From: an uncultured Bacilli bacterium
Lineage (GTDB): Bacteria; Bacillota_I; Bacilli_A; RF39; UBA660
DNA length: 17,371 nucleotides
Reading direction: 5' to 3'
NCBI GenBank assembly: GCA_947589695.1
Contig: CANQBY010000003.1
Coordinates: forward strand, 1 to 17,371
A model generated the notes under the pieces. The model ran no database searches. It saw nothing but the letters and a program-made list of their open reading frames with translations, and was not told the DNA's origin. Below are positions 1 to 6,642 of the stretch, in pieces; the stretch's first letter is position 1, and each line of letters starts with the position of its first letter. A program made the position numbers and the translations under genes.

Positions 1-65
1 AGCATTACTAGTGTTCCTCTAACTTCATAAATTCTTTCTTCTCTTTTTATCACAATATCATTCAT
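1..65 (-). CDS. ORF6N-domain protein, N-terminal fragment
   Basis: This gene is cut by the left edge of the window; only about 21 codons are visible. The start ATG at 65-63 follows a strong AAGGAGGG ribosome site (80-73) with a 7-nt spacer. The peptide begins MNDIVIKREERIYEVRGTLV. The segment IYEVRGTLVML resembles the start of the ORF6N domain, found in phage antirepressor-like DNA-binding proteins and in many chromosomal copies in Firmicutes and Bacteroidota. The family call rests on this short stretch. Its own promoter with an inverted repeat lies immediately upstream. Confidence 0.5.
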   Translation of the reverse strand, partial: MNDIVIKREERIYEVRGTLVM

Positions 66-102
66 CACAAAACCCTCCTTTTGGCTTTTCTATTGTATAA
101 TC

Positions 103-131
103 ACTATAACAAACATTTATACGTTTGTAAA
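103..131 (-). promoter_or_regulatory. Promoter with inverted-repeat operator upstream of the ORF6N gene
   Basis: On the minus strand TTTACA (131-126) and TATAGT (108-103) are separated by 17 bp. The spacer carries an inverted repeat, ACAAAC at 109-114 and GTTTGT at 123-128 with 8 bp between, ideally placed for a repressor between the promoter elements. The site could serve autoregulation by the ORF6N protein; that is inference. Confidence 0.6.
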
Positions 132-178
132 GGAAAAGTTTTGTTACCTAAAAACTATTTTTCTCCTTCTTTTTACCT

Positions 179-207
179 TAAAAAAATAGCACTTTTTAAG
201 TACTATT
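179..207 (-). terminator. Intrinsic terminator after the HD-domain gene
   Basis: Reading the minus strand, AATAGTACTT pairs with AAGTGCTATT around an AAA loop. It is followed by a run of T. The hairpin begins right at the end of the HD gene. Confidence 0.75.
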
Positions 208-753
208 CTAATTTTTAAACATTATCACATTTATTATTAATAAAAACATTACATTAGCCACATATGAGAATTGAAACCGTTCACATTCTATAATCGAAAC
301 CAATAAATCGGAAGCACATATTATCCAACCCTCTTTACTTTTCGGTTTAAATTCTTTAACGCTGACTTTTTCTTTGCGATTAATAAATGGAAATATTTTT
401 TTTAAAAGCACTTGATGAAACATATGCGTTTTTATTGCTTCTGCCTGTGTCTCATTAACATCAAAATATTTTATTGCATTATTCATCGCTGTAACAGGAT
501 GTCTTAAATAAGAATTTTCCGGTTTTTCTTTTCTCGTTCCCAAGAAAAAATCATGTAATAATCCTGCCCTTGTTGTATCTTTTATATCAGCCTTAAAAAT
601 TTTCGCTAATTTATAACTTAACTTTGCCACTCTAAGCGAATGTTCATATTTACTAGTTCCATGATGTAAATCTCTTTTTGTCTCTAAAAAATGTTCATTA
701 TTTATAATATCACTAATTAAACTATCAAACTCTTTGTTTTTATTCTTAGTCAT
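208..753 (-). CDS. HD-domain phosphohydrolase
   Basis: This 181-residue protein belongs to the HD superfamily of metal-dependent phosphohydrolases. The metal-binding pattern is visible: an early His in EHSLRVA (residue 38), the HD pair in LLHDFF (67-68), a His in KTHMF (110) and a later Asp in CASDLLVS. The substrate cannot be told from sequence; family members act on nucleotides or cyclic nucleotides. The last ~20 residues are hydrophobic and could be a short membrane-associated tail, which is unusual for a small HD protein. A consensus-like promoter lies just upstream and a clear terminator follows, so it is probably transcribed alone. The stop codon is TAG. Confidence 0.75.
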   Translation of the reverse strand: MTKNKNKEFDSLISDIINNEHFLETKRDLHHGTSKYEHSLRVAKLSYKLAKIFKADIKDTTRAGLLHDFFLGTRKEKPENSYLRHPVTAMNNAIKYFDVNETQAEAIKTHMFHQVLLKKIFPFINRKEKVSVKEFKPKSKEGWIICASDLLVSIIECERFQFSYVANVMFLLIINVIMFKN

Positions 754-787
754 TAATTTAACACGCTCCTAAATTGTGACTATTAAC

Positions 788-816
788 ATTATAATAAATT
801 ATACGCTTTTTGTAAA
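788..816 (-). promoter_or_regulatory. Promoter of the HD-domain gene
   Basis: On the minus strand TTTACA (816-811) and TATAAT (793-788) are exactly 17 bp apart. The promoter lies in the gap between the clpB stop and the HD gene, so the HD gene has its own transcript. Confidence 0.7.
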
Positions 817-827
817 GGCTAAATACA

Positions 828-2927
828 TTAATTTCTAATTATTAATTGGTTGTTTTCTGTATCTACCATAACTTCACCATTAGCTTCTAATTCATCTTTA
901 ATTAATTTATTAGCTAATTCTGTTTCAATATGATGCGTTACATATCTTTTAATTGGTCTTGCTCCATAAGCTTCTTCATAAGCATTATCAATAATAAAAT
1001 CTTTAGCTTTATCCGTTAACTTAATTTTAATATTTAAATGACTTAATCTCTTTTCTGTTTCTTTTACAATTTTATCTAAGATATCATATATAACTTCTTT
1101 ATTTAAAGGATTAAAAATAATAATTTCATCTATTCTATTAATAAATTCTGGTCTAAAAGTAGTTTTAAGTGTTTCCATAACTTTATCTTGATTATTATTT
1201 TCTAAGATAAAATCACTACCTAAATTAGAAGTCATAATAATAATTGTATTTTTAAAATCAATTAATTTCCCTGTTGCATCAGTAATTCTTCCATCATCAA
1301 GTATTTGAAGTAATATATTAAATACATCTGGATGTGCTTTTTCAATTTCATCAAATAACACAATACTATAAGGATTTCTTCTTACTGCTTCTGTAAGTTC
1401 TCCACCTTCATTATAACCTACATATCCGGGAGGAGCTCCAATTAATCGTGAAACATTAAATGCTTCCATATACTCCGAACAATCAATTCGAATCATATGT
1501 CTTTCATCATCAAATAAGAAATACGCTAAAGCTTTTGCAAGTTCTGTTTTCCCTACTCCAGTTGGACCTAAAAAGATAAAGGAACCAATTGGTTTGTTCG
1601 GGTCTTTAATGCCACTACGCGCTCTAATAATTGCTTCACTAACTACATCAACCGCTTGATCTTGACCCATCACTCGTGTTTTTAAATCTGTTTTTAAATT
1701 TAATAATTTTTCTTTTTCGCCACCCGCTAATTTCTCAATCGGAATGTTTGTCCATTTGGCAACAACACTTTGAATGCTTGCCTCATCAACTGTATCACTA
1801 AGCATTTTCGAATTACTTTTTACTCTTAACTCTTCAAGTTCATGTTCTAGTTTTGGAATATCCCCATGTCTAAGTCTTGCTGCTGTCTCTAAATCATAGT
1901 TATTTTCCGCTTTATCTAATAAAAAACGAGCTTTATCAATTTCTTCTTTCTTTTTGGTTATATCATCATTTAAACTTTTTTCTTCTAACCATTTAGAACG
2001 CATAATTGCTTCTTCTTCTTTTAATTCGCCAATTTCTTTATCTAGTTCTGCCATTCTATTTTTTGATATCTCATCTTTTTCTTTTTTAATAGCTTCTCTT
2101 TCAATTTCTAAACTCATAATTTTTCTTGTTAAAGTATCTAAACTAGTCGGAACGGATGCCATCTGCATTTTTATTGTCGCACAGGCTTCATCCACTAAAT
2201 CTATTGCTTTATCTGGTAAAAATCTATCAGTAATATATCTATCGGCTAAAGTTGCCGCACTAACTAAGGCACTATCTTTAATATTAACCCCATGATATAA
2301 TTCAAATTTTTCTTTTAAACCCCTTAAAATAGTAATCGTATCCAAAACATTCGGTTCACTTACAATTATTTTTTGAAGACGTCTTTCTAAAGCCCCATCT
2401 TTTTCAATATATTCTCGATATTCATTTAAAGTTGTTGCTCCAATTAAACGTATTTCCCCTCGAGCTAGCATTGGTTTAAGCATATTACCAGCATCCATAG
2501 CACCTTCGGCTCCTGCTCCCACAATCATGTGAATTTCATCAATAAACAAAATGATATTTCCTTCACTTTTGCTTATCTCGCCTAAAACTTTTTTAAGTCT
2601 TTCTTCAAATTCTCCACGATATTTCGCACCGGCGATTAAAGCCCCTAAATCTAAGGACCAAATCTTTTTATTCTTTAAAGTACTTGGAACATCGCCTTTA
2701 ATAATACGTATTGCAAGACCTTCCACAATGGCCGTTTTACCAACTCCGGGTTCTCCAATCAAAACTGGATTATTTTTAGTTTTCCGTGATAAAATACGTA
2801 TAATACTTCTAATCTCTTCATCACGTCCAATAACGGGATCAATCTTATTGTTTAAAGCAAGTTCCGTAATATCTCGCCCATACTTCTCTAAAACATTTTC
2901 TTCTTCTTGATTCATATTAGGATACAT
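828..2927 (-). CDS. clpB: ClpB-type disaggregase lacking the N-terminal domain
   Basis: ClpB is a hexameric AAA+ chaperone that threads aggregated proteins through its pore, with DnaK as partner. This 699-residue copy contains AAA domain 1 with Walker A GEPGVGKT (58-65), Walker B ILFIDE (126-131) and the arginine pair in ALERR (~179-183). A coiled-coil middle domain follows (~265-375), then AAA domain 2 with Walker A GPTGVGKT (454-461) and the FDEIEKAHPDV Walker B region. I see no ClpP-binding IGF/IGL loop, which favours ClpB over ClpC/ClpA. Full-length ClpB is about 860 residues; here the Clp_N domain is absent and the protein opens directly into AAA-1, as in mycoplasma ClpB and the short isoform of other bacteria. 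ATG at 2927 is preferred over GTG at 2936 because GGAAGG sits 8 bases before it. A consensus promoter with a CIRCE operator precedes it. Confidence 0.93.
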   Translation of the reverse strand: MYPNMNQEEENVLEKYGRDITELALNNKIDPVIGRDEEIRSIIRILSRKTKNNPVLIGEPGVGKTAIVEGLAIRIIKGDVPSTLKNKKIWSLDLGALIAGAKYRGEFEERLKKVLGEISKSEGNIILFIDEIHMIVGAGAEGAMDAGNMLKPMLARGEIRLIGATTLNEYREYIEKDGALERRLQKIIVSEPNVLDTITILRGLKEKFELYHGVNIKDSALVSAATLADRYITDRFLPDKAIDLVDEACATIKMQMASVPTSLDTLTRKIMSLEIEREAIKKEKDEISKNRMAELDKEIGELKEEEAIMRSKWLEEKSLNDDITKKKEEIDKARFLLDKAENNYDLETAARLRHGDIPKLEHELEELRVKSNSKMLSDTVDEASIQSVVAKWTNIPIEKLAGGEKEKLLNLKTDLKTRVMGQDQAVDVVSEAIIRARSGIKDPNKPIGSFIFLGPTGVGKTELAKALAYFLFDDERHMIRIDCSEYMEAFNVSRLIGAPPGYVGYNEGGELTEAVRRNPYSIVLFDEIEKAHPDVFNILLQILDDGRITDATGKLIDFKNTIIIMTSNLGSDFILENNNQDKVMETLKTTFRPEFINRIDEIIIFNPLNKEVIYDILDKIVKETEKRLSHLNIKIKLTDKAKDFIIDNAYEEAYGARPIKRYVTHHIETELANKLIKDELEANGEVMVDTENNQLIIRN

Positions 2928-2949
2928 AATTATCACCTTCCAACAAACA

Positions 2950-2978
2950 ATTATAAACTAAAAATTAGCACTTGTCAA
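2950..2978 (-). promoter_or_regulatory. Consensus promoter of clpB
   Basis: On the minus strand a perfect TTGACA (2978-2973) and a perfect TATAAT (2955-2950) lie 17 bp apart, 22 bp before the clpB start codon. This is the strongest promoter in the window. The CIRCE operator covers its -35 box. Confidence 0.88.
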
Positions 2979-2991
2979 TAATAAGTGCTAA
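2965..2991 (-). promoter_or_regulatory. CIRCE operator (HrcA binding site)
   Basis: TTAGCACTT, nine bases, then AAGTGCTAA: a perfect inverted repeat matching the CIRCE consensus TTAGCACTC-N9-GAGTGCTAA except for the innermost base pair of each arm. HrcA binds this element and releases it on heat shock. Its position over the -35 box of clpB predicts direct repression of clpB. Confidence 0.93.
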
Positions 2992-3001
2992 TAAAAACAA
3001 A

Positions 3002-3045
3002 TAAGCCGAATTTAAGCCGAAATTAAACCGAATTTAAGCCGAATT
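3002..3045. repeat. Four tandem 11-bp repeats upstream of clpB
   Basis: Four head-to-tail copies of TAAGCCGAATT occur. Copies 1 and 4 are exact, copy 2 ends in AAT and copy 3 has TAAACC. The period is close to one DNA turn, so a protein would meet the same face four times. The block sits just beyond the CIRCE-covered promoter. The function is unknown. Confidence 0.7.
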
Positions 3046-3203
3046 TTAAAATTTATTATCAATTTATTTTTTACTTTAACTAAATTATTTTTGAAACTTA
3101 ACTCTAAAAATGAAAAAATCTTTTTTACATATTTTAATTTTCTCATTTTTATTTTCTAAATTTTCTTTTGCTCTAAATTAAACATTTTGATAATTATTAA
3201 CTT
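3046..3203. other. Low-complexity intergenic stretch with a signal-peptide-like micro-ORF
   Basis: This is AT-rich DNA without a convincing gene. On the plus strand, 3110-3181 could encode 23 residues, MKKSFLHILIFSFLFSKFSF followed by ALN, which looks like a bare signal peptide. It has no ribosome site and nothing follows it, so it is either chance or a relic. No template repeat for the neighbouring variable region is present here. Confidence 0.4.
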
Positions 3204-3392
3204 TTACATTTGATAATTACATAAATAATTAAGTATTAAACTATCAAACATATAAGTATAATAGAAATTACCAGTTTTAATTAATAATATACTTTCTTTA
3301 TATTGTCTTTTTAAAGTTAAATATTTATCAATATTTTTCAAAAAACTACACTCTAATATTACTAAAAGCCTAGTTTCAAAATGAAGAGCCAT
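3204..3392 (-). pseudogene. MutS domain I-like (MSL-like) remnant
   Basis: This is a 62-codon reading frame starting 14 bases after the stop of the variable surface protein. Residues ~20-61 contain YLTLKRQYKESILLIKTGNF followed by YYTYMFD and NYLCNYQ. This resembles the start of MutS domain I, where the pattern is Y-L-x-x-K-x-x-Y-x-x-x-I-L-L-x-x-x-G-x-F-Y. Small stand-alone proteins of this type (MSL, MutS-like) are, to my knowledge, recognised accessory genes of diversity-generating retroelements. The expected remainder is missing: the frame stops after NYQM and the continuation is broken by further stops. There is no good ribosome site. I read it as a decayed accessory gene; a chance frame cannot be excluded. 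Confidence 0.45.
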
Positions 3393-3406
3393 TTTGGAAC
3401 AATAAC

Positions 3407-5605
3407 TTATTCAAAAACATAAGGACTTTCAATTGTGCCTAACCCTGAAATAACCACTTTATTACTATCCACATTTATAACTGGGCGCACACCATTAGTG
3501 TAGTACACGTAGGTGCCGCCGAGGCCGCCATTATTAAACACAAAGAACACGCTAGCATTGCCGCTAAAGTTACCCGGAGAAAGCGACCAATAATCATCTC
3601 CATTATATAAATAATAGCTAGTATTTTCAGCATTTGCTCCTCCTGCAAACATTATCTCATCAATAGTTATTAATCCTATCGGATAGGTTAATTCTTGATT
3701 TCCTTTTTTTGCTCCTTTTGCTGTATAATAATCATGATTAATATTAGGACATTTTAATATTGGTTCTGCTGAGACATATCTTTCATATCCTTTATAATTA
3801 GTTACTGATTTACCTATACCTTCTCCACTTCCTTCTGCTATACTCCTATCTCCACAAAAACCTGCATCTACATCTAATTTTTCTTGAACTGATAATAAAT
3901 TCTTTTTAAACCACTCATCTAACTCATACTTTGCATTACTATCATTATCATTTGCATGTGTTTTTTCATATGTTTCACTTTGGGCTGTTCCATACCTAAA
4001 GCCTACATAAGCATTATCATCAGAAAATTTATTAAATGGACCTATTTTTGTTCCATCACTTAATTCTATCTCTGTATATTGTGTATCTCCATCATCATAA
4101 CCATTTTTTAAAATATTTCCTTTTCCAATATCATCTATCTCATTTTTTATTCCACTATATAGTAATCTTATACTACCATTTCCATTTATCCGAATTATTC
4201 TCCAATAAAACCCAGCAAATTCTACATAATTATTGGTTACTGCTCCTCGATAATAATATGATGTTCCATCTTCATCTTCTGCTTCATATATTCCTGTTTT
4301 TCCATATGCTTCTTTCCATGTACCTTCTCCTGCATATTCAGACTGAGCTGGCATTCCCATTATTTCAAAAACATTATAAGGTGTTATACTTACATACAAG
4401 CCACGATAATTATATACCTTCCCACACTTTTCTCTTTCCTTTATTGGATTTTGTTCCATATCTGTAACAATATTTTCTTCGTATTTACACATCGAACTTG
4501 CCTCATCCCATTCTCCTGGTCCTTGATAATATTGACTAAATCGTTGATCTATCATTGGTTGTAAATCATCTGAATATATAGTAGTTCCTTGCATTACTAC
4601 CTTATAAATTTTTTGACAACTTTCTTCAGTTACAGGTAATCCAAATCCTGATTGAACTGCATTTCCATCAAATTCACATGCAAAAGGTGATTCTTCTTTA
4701 TCCATTTCATCACTTGTTTTATTTAAGCTTGGAGTTAAATCTTTTTTATATGGCTCACTACATATTGTTTTTTTATTATCTAATTTTGCACATGTGATTG
4801 TTTTATCTGAGGTGTATACTTCTAGATTTCCTAATACTGTTGCAACTTGTTTAGTATTACTTTCATTTGCAATAGCTATACTTACTTGATTTTCTTGTAT
4901 TTCTGTTGGTTGTGTTGGTTCACACTCATTAGTTATACTGGTACAATAAACTGCATTTGTTGCTTGTCCTTTTATTGTCCCTTTTACTTTATTTCCAGAA
5001 TTTACAAACTTTATCTCTGTATCAGTATTTATATTAAAGTTTGTTCCTCCTGTTACATTTATCTTACTTTGAAATTGTTTTGATGCTCCTTGTTCTTTCG
5101 TGGTATCATAATCCATCCATTCTTTTAAAGTAAATTGTTTTGTCTCATTTGCTTCTATTACTCCACTTGTTAAAATATAACTTTTTTGAGCATTACTAAT
5201 ACTTGGAGTTCCTACTTCATTTTCATCTGGTGTTAAATTTGTTATTAAATAATCATTAGTATCACTTTTTATTCCTACTCTTACATATTCATCTTTTAAT
5301 GTTGTAGGTAATTTTGGATCTAATAATGTTTCTAAACTTATTTGATAATTACTGGGATTATCACAACTATTTTTTATTGTAAAAGTATAACCTTCAGTTG
5401 ATAATCCTTCGACATCTGTGATAGGTTTAGTATTTTGTAAATCAATCGCACTACTTACATCTTCTAAAGTTATATTTAAACACCCACTGGTAAACGTATT
5501 ACCTGTTGCTTGTTTATCACTTACCGAAAATGCTCCATATCCTATTCTAAATATTACTACTAAAACTATTAGTACTCCTACTAATAAAAATACATTCTTT
5601 TTCAT
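3407..5605 (-). CDS. Membrane-anchored surface protein with C-terminal DGR-type variable lectin-like tip
   Basis: This 732-residue protein starts at ATG 5605 with AAAGGTGA upstream. Residues ~4-24 form one hydrophobic membrane segment, a signal anchor or uncleaved signal peptide. Residues ~30-190 resemble the TasA/camelysin-type beta domains of SipW-dependent surface proteins (GAFSVSDKQATGNTF opening). The middle contains paired cysteines. From ~460 (NNYVEFAGFYWRIIRINGNG) to the end the sequence resembles the lectin-like fold of diversity-generating retroelement (DGR) target proteins. It ends in YWSLSPGNFSG, a variable stretch, and TNGVRPVINVD. The last ~110 bases of this part are GC-rich against a very AT-rich gene. 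The likely role is ligand binding at the cell surface, with the tip diversified by a DGR acting in trans; ligand and host partner are unknown. A double-HTH regulator is divergent upstream. Confidence 0.8.
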   Translation of the reverse strand: MKKNVFLLVGVLIVLVVIFRIGYGAFSVSDKQATGNTFTSGCLNITLEDVSSAIDLQNTKPITDVEGLSTEGYTFTIKNSCDNPSNYQISLETLLDPKLPTTLKDEYVRVGIKSDTNDYLITNLTPDENEVGTPSISNAQKSYILTSGVIEANETKQFTLKEWMDYDTTKEQGASKQFQSKINVTGGTNFNINTDTEIKFVNSGNKVKGTIKGQATNAVYCTSITNECEPTQPTEIQENQVSIAIANESNTKQVATVLGNLEVYTSDKTITCAKLDNKKTICSEPYKKDLTPSLNKTSDEMDKEESPFACEFDGNAVQSGFGLPVTEESCQKIYKVVMQGTTIYSDDLQPMIDQRFSQYYQGPGEWDEASSMCKYEENIVTDMEQNPIKEREKCGKVYNYRGLYVSITPYNVFEIMGMPAQSEYAGEGTWKEAYGKTGIYEAEDEDGTSYYYRGAVTNNYVEFAGFYWRIIRINGNGSIRLLYSGIKNEIDDIGKGNILKNGYDDGDTQYTEIELSDGTKIGPFNKFSDDNAYVGFRYGTAQSETYEKTHANDNDSNAKYELDEWFKKNLLSVQEKLDVDAGFCGDRSIAEGSGEGIGKSVTNYKGYERYVSAEPILKCPNINHDYYTAKGAKKGNQELTYPIGLITIDEIMFAGGANAENTSYYLYNGDDYWSLSPGNFSGNASVFFVFNNGGLGGTYVYYTNGVRPVINVDSNKVVISGLGTIESPYVFE
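3482..3590 (-). other. Predicted DGR variable region (VR) in the surface-protein gene
   Basis: It encodes residues ~673-708. Between the fixed motifs YWSLSP and NGVRPV, the non-conserved codons are AGC, TTC, TTT, GGC, ACC and TAC, all ending in C or T, with fixed GTG and CTC codons in between. That is the pattern left when adenines of AAC/AAT template codons are replaced at random while other bases are copied faithfully. By my count G+C is 53 of 100 bases at 3481-3580 against 29 of 100 at 3601-3700. The conserved block at 3482-3493 would be the initiation-of-mutagenic-homology side. No matching template repeat or reverse transcriptase is in the window. Confidence 0.72.
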
Positions 5606-5713
5606 AATATCACCTTTACTTACCTATTCTAATATAATATTTTTCTTTTTTCATCAACTTCGACAAAACAATCCATAATATCTTATATTTTTATCTTTTA
5701 ATTTTATATTATA

Positions 5714-5736
5714 AATATACAATAATATTGTATATT
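5714..5736. promoter_or_regulatory. 23-bp perfect palindrome between divergent genes
   Basis: AATATACAATA and TATTGTATATT flank a single central A. It lies in the 259-bp divergent gap between the surface-protein gene and the double-HTH gene. This suggests an operator for the latter. A run of T follows on the plus strand, but a terminator would make little sense between two divergent starts. Confidence 0.55.
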
Positions 5737-5864
5737 TTTCAAGATATTTGTTACCATTTTCGTATTTTTATGTGATTATTTATTTTATAATAGCCTATAT
5801 CTATACTTATATATTGCTAAAATATTTTTAAAAAGTGATAATTTATATATGAAAGTGGTAAATT

Positions 5865-6398
5865 ATGGTAATAGAATCTAAAAGTTTAACAGTAATAGAA
5901 ATAAGAATAAGATTTTTAAGAGATTTAAAAGGTTTAACTCAAAAAAATTTAGCTAAATCTCTTAATGTATCTCAAGCTTTAATCAATTCTTGGGAAAATG
6001 GCTATCAAAATATTTCTTTAAGACAATTAGTCAAACTATCTTACTTTTATCAAGTACCAATAGATTATATAATTGGTCTAACTACAGAATATGATAAAAG
6101 TATTTATCAATATAAACAAGAATTAGATTTAGAATATTTAGGTAAAAATATTAGAATTATTCGCAAAATGGAAGGTTTAAATCAAGAAGAATTTGCAAGT
6201 ATCTTACATACTAAAAGAAGTAATATTAGTTATTATGAACATGGTAAAATGATGCTTTCATCATCTGATCTAAAAGAAATTTGTAATGATTTTGGTTTTA
6301 GTGCTGATTGGTGTATTGGAAATACTAATAAATGTCTTCGAAGGCCACCTAAAACAACCATTGATGAAAGTGAATATAAAACATATATTGAAATCTAA
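5865..6398 (+). CDS. Transcription regulator with two XRE-type HTH domains
   Basis: This 177-residue protein has two Cro/C1-type helix-turn-helix domains in series. The first (~12-70) shows RFLRDLKGLTQKNLAKSLNV, SQALINSWENG and VPIDYIIGL. The second (~95-152) shows IRIIRKMEGLNQEEFASIL and NISYYEHGKMML. The tail (SADWCIGN and KTYIEI) has no recognisable effector domain. Two DNA-binding units in one chain could read two half-sites, or one may have become a dimerisation unit. It is divergent from the variable surface protein, with a perfect palindrome between them, so it may control itself and that gene. Its ribosome site is weak. Confidence 0.8.
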   Translation: MVIESKSLTVIEIRIRFLRDLKGLTQKNLAKSLNVSQALINSWENGYQNISLRQLVKLSYFYQVPIDYIIGLTTEYDKSIYQYKQELDLEYLGKNIRIIRKMEGLNQEEFASILHTKRSNISYYEHGKMMLSSSDLKEICNDFGFSADWCIGNTNKCLRRPPKTTIDESEYKTYIEI

Positions 6399-6419
6399 AA
6401 AATCTTTTAAATTTTAATC

Positions 6420-6448
6420 TTGTTATATTAATATTTTTTAAGTATAAT
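6420..6448 (+). promoter_or_regulatory. Promoter of the 47-residue basic protein
   Basis: TTGTTA (6420-6425) and TATAAT (6443-6448) are separated by 17 bp. They stand 26 bp before the start codon of the small gene at 6475. Confidence 0.65.
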
Positions 6449-6474
6449 AAAAGTACTAATGAAAGGTTATAGTT

Positions 6475-6618
6475 ATGCATAAAAATATTACCAAATTCCC
6501 TAAAGGTTTTTTTAAAACTAAACGTCCTACAATAACAGCCAGTGAAGCTCTCGCGGATGTTGAACCTCTAAAATGGAAAGAAAATAATAAAAAATTTAAA
6601 AAAAAAAAAGTAGATTAA
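6475..6618 (+). CDS. Small basic protein of unknown function (47 residues)
   Basis: This short gene has all the marks of a real one: a consensus-like promoter, GAAAGG (6461-6466) eight bases before the ATG, and a terminator hairpin over its stop codon. The product begins MHKNITKFPKGFFKTKRPTI and continues ITASEALADVEPLKW, then ends in a lysine-rich tail (KKFKKKKVD). It has no membrane segment. The composition would suit binding to RNA or an acidic surface, but I do not recognise the family. Codons such as GCC, CTC and GCG in the ASEALADV stretch are richer in G+C than the surroundings, consistent with selection on protein sequence. Confidence 0.7.
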   Translation: MHKNITKFPKGFFKTKRPTITASEALADVEPLKWKENNKKFKKKKVD

Positions 6619-6636
6619 CAAATTTCTACTTTTTTA
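6603..6636 (+). terminator. Terminator of the small basic-protein gene
   Basis: AAAAAAGTAGA pairs with TCTACTTTTTT around a ten-base loop, giving a hairpin with a T tail. It overlaps the stop codon. It can also act on the minus strand for the ATPase gene, which ends at 6643. Confidence 0.65.
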
Positions 6637-6642
6637 TTTATT

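Noticed and set aside
3110..3181. Secreted micro-protein with signal peptide
   Set aside because: It has no ribosome site or promoter, and the frame stops right after the hydrophobic stretch. In such T-rich DNA a hydrophobic frame arises easily.
3046..3203. Possible DGR template repeat next to the variable region
   Set aside because: I looked for a second copy of the conserved block around NGVRPV (the GGCGCACACC stretch on the plus strand) and for AAC-rich sequence. The block occurs only once in the window, and this stretch is plain A/T-rich.
4036..4467. 143-residue plus-strand frame inside the surface-protein gene
   Set aside because: It is antisense to a strongly supported gene, and its His/Leu/Phe composition is what the reverse of this coding sequence gives. 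Other frames opposite clpB, enolase and the surface protein are shadows for the same reason.
5714..5740. Intrinsic terminator at the 23-bp palindrome
   Set aside because: It lies between two divergently transcribed genes, upstream of both, so an operator is the better reading.
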